Source: Paenibacillus sacheonensis
GTDB lineage: Bacteria > Bacillota > Bacilli > Paenibacillales > Paenibacillaceae
Assembly: GCF_009909195.1 (NCBI RefSeq)
Contig: NZ_JAAAMU010000003.1
Location: forward strand, 1-64,000
Reading direction: 5' to 3'
Length of the DNA stretch: 64,000 nt
Shown here: one piece after another, positions 35,152-43,973 of the stretch
Position numbering within the stretch: the first letter of the stretch is position 1
Layout of the letters: every line of letters begins with the position of its first letter
Translations under genes and position numbers: made by a program
Notes under the pieces: generated by a model
What the model was told of the DNA's origin: nothing
Database searches by the model: none
What the model saw: only the letters and a program-made list of their open reading frames with translations

Positions 35152-37458
35152 ATGGCCAAGAAAAAGAGCAAGAAACGGCAGCATTCGGCGAGAAGGGCAG
35201 CCCGGATGATCGGAGCGGCCGCCGCGGTCATGCCGCTGGCAATTTCAGTGCCGATTATAGCGAGTGCGTATACCGAACAGGGGCCGCAATCGATTGCGAA
35301 TATCGACGGACTGCTGGCAAATGCGTACAGCGCCGCGCTGATCGCGGGCAACAGTTTTACGATCGATTTGGATGAGGTCTTCCAGAATGCGGACGAGCTC
35401 GAATATACCGTCATTGTACAGAATGCGCCGGTAGCGGATGTCTACGTAGCCGAAGACGGCGAGACGGGCAAGAGCCTTCGCATCGGGCTGAATAAAACCG
35501 GCATGACGAAGGTAGATCTGCAAGTACGGAATCCGGAGAGCGATACAATCGTCCATGAGCGATTCACGCTGAACGTGCGGCCGAATTCGGACCTGAACAG
35601 CTCGGGCACCGCGACCGTCGGCGACGTCGTCCGCTACTACAATGCGCATCCCGAGCGCTTCACGACGGCGGAGGATGCCCGCCGCCTGCTGCAGGCTGCC
35701 GTAACGAGTTCCGCGCCGCCGGTCAATCATGCGCCGCAGGCAAATCCGGAGACGCAGCACGTCAATCTGCTGCTGGACGAAGAAGACGAAAGCACGATGT
35801 ACGCGTCGATCGAGCTGAGCGATTATTTCAGCGACGAGGATGGAGATTCGCTGGCTTATGAAATGATTGACGGTCCGGGTCCTGCGTCGAGCGGTTCGTT
35901 CGCTTACGGCAAGATCGTCGAAGGCTCCACGCTGGAGCTGCATGCGCGCGGGAGCTCCGGCGAAGGCGCGGAGGAGTTCGTGGTGGAGGCGACGGACGAG
36001 AGCGGCGAGAAGGCGACGAAGACGTTCCGGTTAACGGCGGCGTGGGCGCCTGAGCCAGAGAATCATGCGCCCGTCGCGCACACGATCGGCGATGAGAATA
36101 CGTTCAGCATTCGGTACGGGCAGTCGGCGGACATTGACTTATCGCAAATGTTCGAGGATATCGACGGGGATGAACTAGTATACGATTTCGATATCGATTC
36201 GGAGTATGTCGGCGTCACGCCAAACGGCTCGAAGCTGGAGCTGCACACGACCGGTTCCCCCAGCGTGACGAAACTCACGGTCATGGCGAGCGACGATGGC
36301 GAAGAGAATTGGGTGCCGCAGACGATTACGATCATTCCTGAAGGATGGGCTGATCTTCTGACCGATAAGACGTATTCAAACGCGCAGGCGACGACGACGA
36401 TCGATTTATCTGTCTACTTTGACGGCACCGCTACTTACAGTGCTTCCGCGGAAGGTTCAGTCCAGCCATCCGTCGCCGGCACGAAGCTCAAGCTAGAGCT
36501 GACGCCGGATTCCAATTCTTCGGTGAATGTGGATGCTTCGGACGGTCACGGATTGACGATTCATGATACGTTTGACGTACACGTCGTTCCAGGCATCGTC
36601 GTCCAAGATATCGGTCAGCAATATTTGCAGGATAACGGGGATGGCGGCTTTAATGCCGAGATCGATTTGAGCAGCGTTTTCTCGGGAGCGACGTCGTACA
36701 GAGTGACGGACCACGACGTCGATTTATTCGGGAGCCTTAGCAGTCATATGGAATGGTCGAATAACGCCCTGCTGTCGCTGCAGACCTTGGGCTCGGTATA
36801 CGGAACGTCCGTAACCGTTGAAGGCAAGGATAGCGAGGGAGAAACGGCTTCCTGTAGGATTTACCTCCGTCGTAACACCGCGCCTTATGTCTGGTCCCCC
36901 AACGAGTCTCCGGACGGAGTCTTCGTCAAGAAAGGCGCCGAGCCGGTCAAAGTGTGGCTTTCGGACGGCGAGGAGGATGCGATTCGAAAGCTGAAGGCTG
37001 TTTCAAATGAGGAGACCATCAGCGCAAAACCGGATATCGAGGAAGGCGCCATCATCATCAGCGGGACGGAGCCTGGCAGCGGGAACGTCGTCGTCGATGT
37101 TACTGACGGTCTGCCAGGCGGTGCCGCACACTTCACGCTGCCGGTGTACGTTTATGAGGAAAAAGTCGACTTCGATGGCTGGAATGATTGGAGCGCTTCG
37201 CTTGACGTATCGGCCTACCTAGACGAGCTCGATACCTCCGAGAATTCGGAGCTGACGGTCACGGTTAACGGAAGTTCACTCATCGATGCCGACGGCGCGA
37301 GCATGGATGGCGCATTCGTTTATTTTAATGCCAAGGCGGACCCTCAGTATCCGGAAGCGCCGATGCTTGGCAGAGAGCTTGTCACGTTAAGCATTAGTGA
37401 CGGGCATAAAACGAAGCTAATTACCGTCTACATTAATCACTTGGACATCTCCGCTTAA
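35152..37458 (+). CDS. Large surface protein with cadherin-like repeats
   Basis: A 768-residue exported protein. The ATG at 35152 is chosen (AGGGGGAC 13 bases upstream); an in-frame GTG at 35125 is an alternative. The N-terminus MAKKKSKKRQHSARRAARMIGAAAAVMPLAISVPIIASAY is a long lysine-rich signal sequence. A short segment DLNSSGTATVGDVVRYYN (~146-163) looks like half of a dockerin/EF-hand pair. Repeated acidic stretches FSDEDGDSLAYEM and FEDIDGDELVYDF are the calcium-binding loops of cadherin/Ig-like repeats. The C-terminal half continues as beta-sandwich repeats without an anchor motif. It probably sits at the cell surface or is secreted. Confidence 0.72.
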   Translation: MAKKKSKKRQHSARRAARMIGAAAAVMPLAISVPIIASAYTEQGPQSIANIDGLLANAYSAALIAGNSFTIDLDEVFQNADELEYTVIVQNAPVADVYVAEDGETGKSLRIGLNKTGMTKVDLQVRNPESDTIVHERFTLNVRPNSDLNSSGTATVGDVVRYYNAHPERFTTAEDARRLLQAAVTSSAPPVNHAPQANPETQHVNLLLDEEDESTMYASIELSDYFSDEDGDSLAYEMIDGPGPASSGSFAYGKIVEGSTLELHARGSSGEGAEEFVVEATDESGEKATKTFRLTAAWAPEPENHAPVAHTIGDENTFSIRYGQSADIDLSQMFEDIDGDELVYDFDIDSEYVGVTPNGSKLELHTTGSPSVTKLTVMASDDGEENWVPQTITIIPEGWADLLTDKTYSNAQATTTIDLSVYFDGTATYSASAEGSVQPSVAGTKLKLELTPDSNSSVNVDASDGHGLTIHDTFDVHVVPGIVVQDIGQQYLQDNGDGGFNAEIDLSSVFSGATSYRVTDHDVDLFGSLSSHMEWSNNALLSLQTLGSVYGTSVTVEGKDSEGETASCRIYLRRNTAPYVWSPNESPDGVFVKKGAEPVKVWLSDGEEDAIRKLKAVSNEETISAKPDIEEGAIIISGTEPGSGNVVVDVTDGLPGGAAHFTLPVYVYEEKVDFDGWNDWSASLDVSAYLDELDTSENSELTVTVNGSSLIDADGASMDGAFVYFNAKADPQYPEAPMLGRELVTLSISDGHKTKLITVYINHLDISA

Positions 37459-37489
37459 AGAACGGAGAAGTAACGGACGGATTGCAGGA

Positions 37490-37516
37490 AAGGCCAGCTT
37501 GCGAAGCTGGCCTTCT
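37490..37516 (+). terminator. Terminator between surface protein and glycosyltransferase
   Basis: AAGGCCAGCTT pairs perfectly with AAGCTGGCCTT around GCG, followed by CTT. The T tract is short. Confidence 0.75.
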
Positions 37517-37557
37517 TGCCGTCCCGGGACAGGGATGCAGGAAAGGATGGCGCAAAG

Positions 37558-38982
37558 ATGAACAAACCGGACGATCGGAATGCCGTCCGTGAAGCGCTGC
37601 GGGCTGGCAGATACGACGAGGCCGAGCAGCTCGCGACAGCGGGCATACAGGCCGAACCGCTCGCTCCGCAAAGCTGGGTCTATCTGGGAGAAGCGCTGCT
37701 TCATGGCGGATATGCGAATGCGGCGCGCCGCGTGTTCGATCGGGCAGCGCTGTTGGATCCTCAAGCACGGTGGATGCCGGACGTGGAACGGGCTCTTGTG
37801 TCTCGTTCGGCTGGACCGGATCGAGCGGATATCGTACGGCTGCTTGAGCCGCCGTACATCGTCTCGGTTGCTGCGGCTGTTCTGACGCGCAATGAAGCGC
37901 GCAGCATCGGGCGCTGCATCGAGAGCCTGCTCGGTGCCGTGGACGAAATCATCATCGTCGATTCCAATTCGACGGACGGCACGATCGAGATCGCCGCGCG
38001 TTATCCGAACGTGAAGATTCTGCAGGGCGTTGCGCTGAAGGACGACTTTGCGGGCAAACGGAACGCAGCCCTGCCGCATATTCAGAGCGATTGGGTGCTG
38101 TGGGTCGATGCCGACGAATGGCTGTTTCCGGAGGATGCTCGAGCGGTCCGAGAGACGGCGGGACTCTTCCATCGCGTGCGCGAGCATATCGTGCTGAATA
38201 TCAGCCAGGTCAATCACGTGTCGGGCAAGCAAATGACGGACTTCGGCATGCCGCGGTTGTTTCCGATGAACCGAGGCTTGCGTTATTACGGCCGGGTGCA
38301 TGAGCAGGTCGTCATCCAGGGCGAGGACATGTACGACGAAGCCATTCTGCGCCGCAATGTGCGCATTCGTCTGCATCACGACGGGTACGAGCCGGAGCGA
38401 ATGGCGGAGAAGGGAAAAGTCGCCCGCAATCTGCGGCTGCTCGCGATCATGACGGAGGAAGAGCCGGACAATCCCGGATGGCTGCTCTATTATGCGCGCG
38501 AATCGCTTGCAGCCGGGCACAGCGGCGCCGCGAAGGAAGCGCTGCTGAAGGCGGAGGCGGCCGCCGAGTCCACGCCGGGCTTTGGCAGGCATCTGCAGAT
38601 CTATCAGCTGCTGCATAACATCCATATGTCGGAGCGGGATTTCCGCGAAGCGGAACTCGCGTGCCGCAAGGCGCTGGCCGTGCAGCCGGATTTCCCGGAT
38701 GCGCTGTATCATCTGGCTCAGGCCCAGGCTGCGCTTGCCGCGGAGGCGCTGCGTCAGGCGCAGCAGCATGCGGAAGAGGCGAAGTCCGCCTTCCGGACTT
38801 ACAGGGGAGCGGTCTCGGCGGACGAAGCGATCGCCGACTGGAAGGCGGATTTGTTGATCGCCGACCTGGAGTCCATGAGAGGAAGACGGACGGAGGCCAA
38901 AGCGAAATACGAGGCGCTGTTCGCCCGCCATCCGGAGCTTGCCGAGCGGCGCATGAAACGGAGGGGAAAGGACCTTTCGTAA
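37558..38982 (+). CDS. Family 2 glycosyltransferase flanked by TPR repeats
   Basis: A 474-residue protein starting at ATG 37558, after GGAAAGGATGG. Residues 1-80 are TPR-like (AGRYDEAEQLATAGIQAEPLAP), ~100-270 form a GT-A glycosyltransferase domain (AAVLTRNEARSIGRCIESLL, EIIIVDSNSTDGT, WVLWVDADEWL with the DxD motif), and ~300-460 are further TPR helices. This GT2-TPR arrangement is common for surface or spore glycoprotein modification in Bacillales. The surface protein just upstream could be its acceptor, but nothing in the sequence proves it. Confidence 0.85.
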   Translation: MNKPDDRNAVREALRAGRYDEAEQLATAGIQAEPLAPQSWVYLGEALLHGGYANAARRVFDRAALLDPQARWMPDVERALVSRSAGPDRADIVRLLEPPYIVSVAAAVLTRNEARSIGRCIESLLGAVDEIIIVDSNSTDGTIEIAARYPNVKILQGVALKDDFAGKRNAALPHIQSDWVLWVDADEWLFPEDARAVRETAGLFHRVREHIVLNISQVNHVSGKQMTDFGMPRLFPMNRGLRYYGRVHEQVVIQGEDMYDEAILRRNVRIRLHHDGYEPERMAEKGKVARNLRLLAIMTEEEPDNPGWLLYYARESLAAGHSGAAKEALLKAEAAAESTPGFGRHLQIYQLLHNIHMSERDFREAELACRKALAVQPDFPDALYHLAQAQAALAAEALRQAQQHAEEAKSAFRTYRGAVSADEAIADWKADLLIADLESMRGRRTEAKAKYEALFARHPELAERRMKRRGKDLS

Positions 38983-39074
38983 ACGTTCGCGATTCACTGA
39001 CAGGCTGTTGTCAGGGAATGAGGGGTATAGTAGGAACAAGAGCGGCCTATTAGATCACTTGGAGGCGAACGAAT

Positions 39075-39575
39075 ATGTTTACAAGCGTTAGCGAGTTTAT
39101 CGGAGAGTACCGTATGGAGTCGAACGCGACCCAGAAGCTGCTGGATGTCCTGACGGACGAATCGCTCCAGCGTCAGGTCGGGGAAGGCTACCGCACGCTG
39201 GGCCAATTGGCTTGGCATCTCGTGCATGACGACTCGGGCATGCTGCAGCGCATCGGATTGAAGTTCCAAGCGCCGCCGGCATCCGCGGAGCCGCCGCAAT
39301 CGGCCGTCGCAATCGCGCAGGCGTACCGGACGACGGCAGCATCGCTGTTGGAGGCAGCGGCGGGTTGGAGCGATGGCAGGCTGCTGGAGAACAACGATAT
39401 GTTCGGTCAGCAGTGGTCTAATGCATATACGTTGTACGCGTTCCTGAAGCACGAGATCCATCACCGCGGACAGCTGACGGTTCTGATGCGTCAAGCCGGC
39501 TTGCCTGTTGCGGGCATGTACGGCCCGTCCAAGCAGGAATGGGAAACCATGGGCATTCCGGCGCCGACGAAGTAA
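39075..39575 (+). CDS. DinB family protein
   Basis: A 166-residue DinB-fold protein, start ATG 39075 preceded by TTGGAGGCG. His ligands are in LGQLAWHLVHD (~residue 40) and FLKHEIHHRGQLTVLMRQAG, the typical motif spacing. It is a second, distantly related member beside the one at 32317-32835. The hydrolase or transferase activity is unassigned. Confidence 0.9.
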   Translation: MFTSVSEFIGEYRMESNATQKLLDVLTDESLQRQVGEGYRTLGQLAWHLVHDDSGMLQRIGLKFQAPPASAEPPQSAVAIAQAYRTTAASLLEAAAGWSDGRLLENNDMFGQQWSNAYTLYAFLKHEIHHRGQLTVLMRQAGLPVAGMYGPSKQEWETMGIPAPTK

Positions 39576-39700
39576 GCGGATGAAAGAAGACTGGTTATTG
39601 GCGCAAATGCGGTGACTAAGAGAGTTGAAATTCTAAGAGGTTGCCCGCATAATGCAAGGATCGCAGTGATTACAGTGATCGCATTGAACGAAAATTCACA

Positions 39701-39732
39701 AAGGCCGCAGTCCCAATGGGATTGCGGTCTTT
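39701..39732 (+). terminator. Terminator after the DinB gene
   Basis: GGCCGCAGTCCC pairs with GGGATTGCGGTC (two G-T pairs) and ends in TTT. Confidence 0.75.
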
Positions 39733-39824
39733 GCTGTATATAAGCGTACAGGAAACTGCGAAGACCCGGGTAGCTTTAGGGCACTAAGCAGGGCAGGAAG
39801 CCTACCGAATATGTTACCGAAACT

Positions 39825-40035
39825 GCTAACGAACCTGCTGCCGAAAACTCTAACGCAACCTGAAGTCCTTATTGTCCCGAAAATGACCCCCTCCGCTGGG
39901 CTAACGAATCTCAGCAGCGTTATTCGGCAGAAAATCCTGAACGGGGGAGCAGCTGAGGCGAAAAACGATTGAGAGGTTCGTTACATTTTAAAAACCTGAC
40001 ATGCAAGGCAAATAGAGCTCGTCAGGTTCGTTAGC
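39825..40035. repeat. MITE-like inverted-repeat element B (211 bp)
   Basis: GCTAACGAACCTG (39825-39837) is exactly inverted as CAGGTTCGTTAGC (40023-40035). Internal diverged copies occur (CTAACGCAACCTGA from 39850, CTAACGAATC at 39901, GAGGTTCGTTAC near 39973). There is no ORF. The 13-base perfect ends and shared TAACG core relate it to the elements at 10150-10280 and 62784-62919. Confidence 0.6.
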
Positions 40036-40126
40036 GATCCACCGGCAACCGCGGGCCGTGGCCCGTAACCCAGCGGATCGGAGGCGGCGAGTGCGGCCAG
40101 ACCGGGGCATCACCCGGCCAGAAGCT

Positions 40127-40216
40127 TTATGCCGCTTGAGGCGTGCTCTCGTTTTGAGCCTGCCAAGCGTCTCGCCAGGCAAGCAGCTTTGATTTCAATT
40201 TGCGCAGCCGTTTCAT
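40127..40216 (-). CDS. Possible very small protein, 29 residues
   Basis: The reverse strand has AGGAGG, a 13-base gap and an ATG at 40216 opening a basic 29-codon frame (MKRLRKLKSKLLAWRDAWQ..., ending STPQAA). The gap is longer than ideal. It may be a real small alpha-helical peptide or chance; no family is recognised. Confidence 0.3.
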   Translation of the reverse strand: MKRLRKLKSKLLAWRDAWQAQNESTPQAA

Positions 40217-40320
40217 GATCGTCGACGAACCTCCTAACCGCTTCATTTTGCTGTTTCCAGCTTAACGCGGCTTTGTTATCGGGCCGTTAGCGGAAAGTTA
40301 GGGGGGCGAGAAGAAAATGT

Positions 40321-40363
40321 AAAGATCCCGCGATTGCCGATTGCGGCGGCGCGGGATCTTTTT
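40321..40363. terminator. Bidirectional terminator beside the ankyrin gene
   Basis: AAAGATCCCGCG pairs with CGCGGGATCTTT, then TT on the forward side and ATCTTT on the reverse side. It lies 35 bases past the stop of the ankyrin gene. Confidence 0.8.
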
Positions 40364-40398
40364 GCCGCGGCCTGCAGCTAGGCCAGGCAGGCTGTTCG

Positions 40399-41295
40399 TT
40401 ACCCTTCGGAGGCGGCCTGACGCAGAAGCGCCTCGTTCGCCTGCCGTCCGAAATGCTCGGCCCAGCCGAGCGGCGTGCTGCCGTATCGGGCGTCCTTCAG
40501 CGAGAGGTCCGCGCCGCGGCGGATGAGCATGGCCGTCAGCTCCGCATTGTCGCCGGCCGCTGCCCAGTGAATTGCCGCCGCTCCCGTTCGGTCGAATCCG
40601 GAGGGAACGCCGTTCACGTCGGCGCCGCGATCCAGCAGGCAGGCGGCGCATTCCAGACTGCCGCCGATGACGGCGTAGATGAGCGCTTGCTGCAGCAGCT
40701 CTTCCGGCTTGGCGCCGCCCGGAATCGGTATGTTCACCGGTTCGCGATGGCGTCCGGCGCTGGGCAGCAGTCCGCCATCCGGGCCGAAGAACGAGGGAAG
40801 CAGGTCGACGCGTCCCGCGGCTGCGGCCAGCTCCAGGTCCAGGGCGGCTCCGCGCTCCAGCAGCAAATCCCTGACCTTGCGGCAGCCGTACCAGACCGAC
40901 TGGGCGAGCGGCCTCCTGTCGTCGTTCAGCCCGTCGACCGGGGATCCGGCGTCGATGAGGAGCCCCGCCATGGCGGGGTCGTCATTGCTGGCCGCCCACT
41001 GCAGGCCGGTTTCCCCATGCTCGGGATCGATCGCCCTGGCGTTGACGTCGGCACCCGCCGCAAGCAGCAGCTTGCCTGTCTCGAGCTGGCGCGGATAGTG
41101 TCCCGGCCAGTCGCACAGCTGATGCAGCAGCGTGCGGCCTTGGGCCGAGCGTGCATTCGCGAGCCCGGGGTGCTCGGCTAGAAGCTCGCGCAGCCGCTCG
41201 GTCTCCCCGAGCTTGACGGCTTGATAAGCGGCGCGATAGCTCTCTCGAAAGTTCTCGTTCGCGGCTTGGTCATCGATATCGTTGGCGCAGGTCAA
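40399..41295 (-). CDS. Ankyrin-repeat protein
   Basis: A 298-residue cytoplasmic protein. The best start is TTG 41295, ten bases after AAAAGGAG on the reverse strand. Ankyrin-type repeats of ~33 residues are visible: GRTLLHQLCDWPGHYPR..LLLAAGADVN, GETGLQWAASNDDPAMAGLLIDAG, GAAAIHWAAAGDNAELTAMLIRRG and YGSTPLGWAEHFGRQANEALL. Repeats of this type mediate protein binding; the partner is unknown. It is divergent from the acyl-CoA dehydrogenase operon. Confidence 0.88.
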   Translation of the reverse strand: MTCANDIDDQAANENFRESYRAAYQAVKLGETERLRELLAEHPGLANARSAQGRTLLHQLCDWPGHYPRQLETGKLLLAAGADVNARAIDPEHGETGLQWAASNDDPAMAGLLIDAGSPVDGLNDDRRPLAQSVWYGCRKVRDLLLERGAALDLELAAAAGRVDLLPSFFGPDGGLLPSAGRHREPVNIPIPGGAKPEELLQQALIYAVIGGSLECAACLLDRGADVNGVPSGFDRTGAAAIHWAAAGDNAELTAMLIRRGADLSLKDARYGSTPLGWAEHFGRQANEALLRQAASEG

Positions 41296-41431
41296 CGGGA
41301 ATCAGCTCCTTTTTTTGGGAAGGACAGCTTTTCTATCGCCTTCACTCTATCATGAATCGCCGCGGGGGAAAATACGATGTAATAAGCGGTTGTAGCATGG
41401 GGCGCTCTGTCTGTTTCGGGAAGGGGGCGTT

Positions 41432-42604
41432 ATGCGCATGGAATTCGGGCTTTCGGAGGAGCAATCGATGATCCGGGACATGGCGGCGCGGTATGCGGAG
41501 CAGGAGGCCGCACGCAGGGCCGGACCATTAGACGAGTCGGAAACGTTCGACAAGGAATCGTTCGGCGAACTGGCGGAGCTGGGCTTTACGGCGCTGCCGT
41601 GGCCGGAGGAGGACGGCGGAGCCGGCGGCGGCTTCATTGGCTTCGCGCTGGTGCTGCAGGAGCTGTCGCGGGCGAACGCCTCGCTTGCCGCGGCGTTATG
41701 GGCCCATGTGTATCTGGCCGCTTGGCCGCTCATGCGGTACGGAGGCGAAGAAGCGATTCGGCGATACGGGGATCCGCTGCTTACGGGGAGCATGCTTGGC
41801 GGCGGCGTCCTGCCGGGAGCAGCCGGCAGCGCTTCACGGCTTCGGGTAGGTTTGACGGCAGCGCGGGACGGATCCGATTACGTGCTGGAAGGGCAGCAGA
41901 AATACGTACTGGGCGGCTCGCAGGCGGATCTCTTCGTCGTCTACGCGGAGACGGGCGGGGAGAAGAGGCGAAGCGGCGGCCGCAAACGGTACAGCGCCTT
42001 CATCGTCGGCAAAGACTGCCTGGGGCTCGACATTCAGCCCGTGACGAAGAAGCTGGGCCTGCGTGCCGCGGGCATGGCGCATCTGACGTTCAAGGGCTGC
42101 CGCGTGCCGGAGGGCTGCCGGCTCGGCCGCGAAGGTCAGGGAAGCCTGCTTGCGCGCGAAGCCGCGGCTGGCGTGCGCTGCGGATTGGCGGCCATCGCCG
42201 CAGGCATCGCGCGGGGAGCCGCGGATGCGGCGCTGGGGTACGCGCGGACCCGGACGCAGTTCGGCAGGCCGATCGCGAAGCATCAGGCGATCGCGAGCAT
42301 CCTCGCGGACTTGGATACCGGCGCGGACGCCGCGCAGCTGCTCGTACGCCAGGCGGCATGGCGCGCGGATGAGGGGCTGGAGGATGAAGGAGCGGCGGGT
42401 CTGGCGCTGCGGTTTGCGGCCGACGCGGCGATGTCGGGCAGCATTCAAGCCGTGCAGGTTTATGGAGGTTACGGCTACATGAAGGAATATCCCGTCGAAC
42501 GTTACATGCGGGATGCGAAGGCGGTGCAAATGTTCAAAGGGCTCGACGGGCCCGATCTCATGCCGCCGCAGCGGCGGGCGGGGAAGGGAAAAGAACGTGT
42601 CTGA
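41432..42604 (+). CDS. Acyl-CoA dehydrogenase-like protein lacking the catalytic Glu
   Basis: A 390-residue protein of the acyl-CoA dehydrogenase fold, start ATG 41432 behind GGAAGGGGGCG. It keeps the middle beta domain and the FAD-binding segment RTRTQFGRPIAKHQAI (~270-285) and QVYGGYGYMKEYPVERYMRDAK. The C-terminal catalytic stretch, normally xxYEGTxEI, reads QMFKGLDGPDL, so the Glu is Lys. The usual FALTEPxAGSD stretch is GGVLPGAAGSASRL. The alternative Glu position used by isovaleryl-CoA dehydrogenases is also not acidic (GVRCGLAA). It may be a modified or inactive dehydrogenase. It starts the operon and overlaps the thiolase gene by eight bases. Confidence 0.85.
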   Translation: MRMEFGLSEEQSMIRDMAARYAEQEAARRAGPLDESETFDKESFGELAELGFTALPWPEEDGGAGGGFIGFALVLQELSRANASLAAALWAHVYLAAWPLMRYGGEEAIRRYGDPLLTGSMLGGGVLPGAAGSASRLRVGLTAARDGSDYVLEGQQKYVLGGSQADLFVVYAETGGEKRRSGGRKRYSAFIVGKDCLGLDIQPVTKKLGLRAAGMAHLTFKGCRVPEGCRLGREGQGSLLAREAAAGVRCGLAAIAAGIARGAADAALGYARTRTQFGRPIAKHQAIASILADLDTGADAAQLLVRQAAWRADEGLEDEGAAGLALRFAADAAMSGSIQAVQVYGGYGYMKEYPVERYMRDAKAVQMFKGLDGPDLMPPQRRAGKGKERV

Positions 42605-43886
42605 GACGGTTATCATCGGCAGCGCGCGCACGCCTTTCGGCAAATTCGGCGGCGCTCTGAAAGGGAGAACGGCGGCGGAGCTTGGCGGCATTGCCCTGCA
42701 GGGCGCGCTGCAGCGGAGCGGATTGGCATCCTCTTCGGTCGACGAAGTGATCATGGGCATGGCGATCCAAGCAGGAGCGGGGCAAAATCCGGCGCGCCAA
42801 GCGGCCTTGCATGCCGGATTCGGCGCCGAGATACCGGCGGAGACCGTGAACAAGGTCTGCGCTTCCGGCTTGCGGAGCATCACCATGGGGGCCCAGATCA
42901 TCGCGGCGGGAGATGCGGAGATTATCGCGGCCGGCGGCATGGAAAGCATGAGCGGCGTACCCCATGCCCTGCGGGACTACCGCTTCGGCCGGCGCATGGG
43001 GGATGGCGCCGCCGCGGACCTGATGCTGGGAGACGGGCTGCGCTGCGCGGCCGGGGGCGGGCATATGGGCGATTATGCCGACAGCCTCGCGGCTTCATAC
43101 GGCATCTCCCGCACGGAGCAGGACGAGTGGGCGCTGCGCAGTCACGAACGAGCGGTACAGGGCATTTTGCATCGTATCTTCGAGACGGAGATCGTACCGG
43201 TACCGCTCGCGGACGGGACGCCAGCCGCCAGTCACGTCTTCGCCGTCGATACCGACGAACCGCCGCGCGGCGACACGAGCATGGAGAAGCTTGCCGCCTT
43301 GCGGCCGATTTTCAACGCGGGGGGAGCCGCCGCTGGCGCAGTCTCCATCTCGGGTGCGGGCTCTGGTGCAGGTTCGAGCCCGGGTGCAGGCGCCTTCGCA
43401 GAATCGGGCGCGGGCAGAGGCACGATTACGGCGGGCAACGCGCCGGGGGTGAACGATGGGGCCGCGGCCGTCATCGTCGCCTCGCAGGCGCGCGCGCTGC
43501 GCGAAGGATGGGCGCCGCTCGCGACGATCATCGGGCATGCGGCGATCAGCGTAGAGCCGCATCTGTACCCGATCGCGCCGGCGCTGGCCGTGCAGAAGCT
43601 GCTCCGGCGTGAGGGGCTTCAGCTCGATGCGGTAGACCGCATCGAGCTGAACGAAGCGTTCGCCGCCGTCGTGCTGGCCTGCGGCAAGCTCCTCGGCTGG
43701 GATGCCGACAAGGTGAACGTGCACGGCGGCGCCATCGCGCTCGGGCATCCCGTCGGGGCAAGCGGGGCGCGGATCGTCGTCACGCTGATCAATGGACTTC
43801 GGCGGCGCGGCGGCGGTCTCGGCATAGCCGCGATCTGCAGCGGCGGCGGTCAGGGAGATGCGCTGCTCATCAAGGTCGAAGGTTAG
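42597..43886 (+). CDS. mmgA: Acetyl-CoA acetyltransferase (thiolase) with low-complexity insertion
   Basis: A 429-residue thiolase. The start is GTG 42597 (GGGGAAGGG about 8 bases upstream), inside the end of the preceding gene. Catalytic residues are present: Cys88 in [18 protein letters not shown], His in [16 protein letters not shown] and Cys in CSGGGQGDA. It condenses or cleaves acetoacetyl-CoA-type thioesters. Residues ~243-275 are an Ala/Gly/Ser-rich insertion between FNAGG and TITAGN; typical thiolases are ~393 residues and lack it. The gene corresponds to the first gene of the Bacillus mmg operon. Confidence 0.93.
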   Translation: MSETVIIGSARTPFGKFGGALKGRTAAELGGIALQGALQRSGLASSSVDEVIMGMAIQAGAGQNPARQAALHAGFGAEIPAETVNKVCASGLRSITMGAQIIAAGDAEIIAAGGMESMSGVPHALRDYRFGRRMGDGAAADLMLGDGLRCAAGGGHMGDYADSLAASYGISRTEQDEWALRSHERAVQGILHRIFETEIVPVPLADGTPAASHVFAVDTDEPPRGDTSMEKLAALRPIFNAGGAAAGAVSISGAGSGAGSSPGAGAFAESGAGRGTITAGNAPGVNDGAAAVIVASQARALREGWAPLATIIGHAAISVEPHLYPIAPALAVQKLLRREGLQLDAVDRIELNEAFAAVVLACGKLLGWDADKVNVHGGAIALGHPVGASGARIVVTLINGLRRRGGGLGIAAICSGGGQGDALLIKVEG

Positions 43887-43973
43887 CGGCGAGAAGCACG
43901 GGATGAACGAGCGCAGACTGCCGGCTGGCGGATCTCATGGTTATGCATCCACAATTCCCGGAAAGGAGCTGGC

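Noticed and set aside
39988-40182. 64-residue reverse-strand ORF
   Set aside because: Arg-rich shadow translation across the inverted-repeat element and a GC-rich segment, with no ribosome binding site.
41345-41431. Sigma-E promoter of the mmg-like operon, as in B. subtilis
   Set aside because: AATACGAT near 41373 recalls the -10 element, but no matching -35 at correct spacing was seen.
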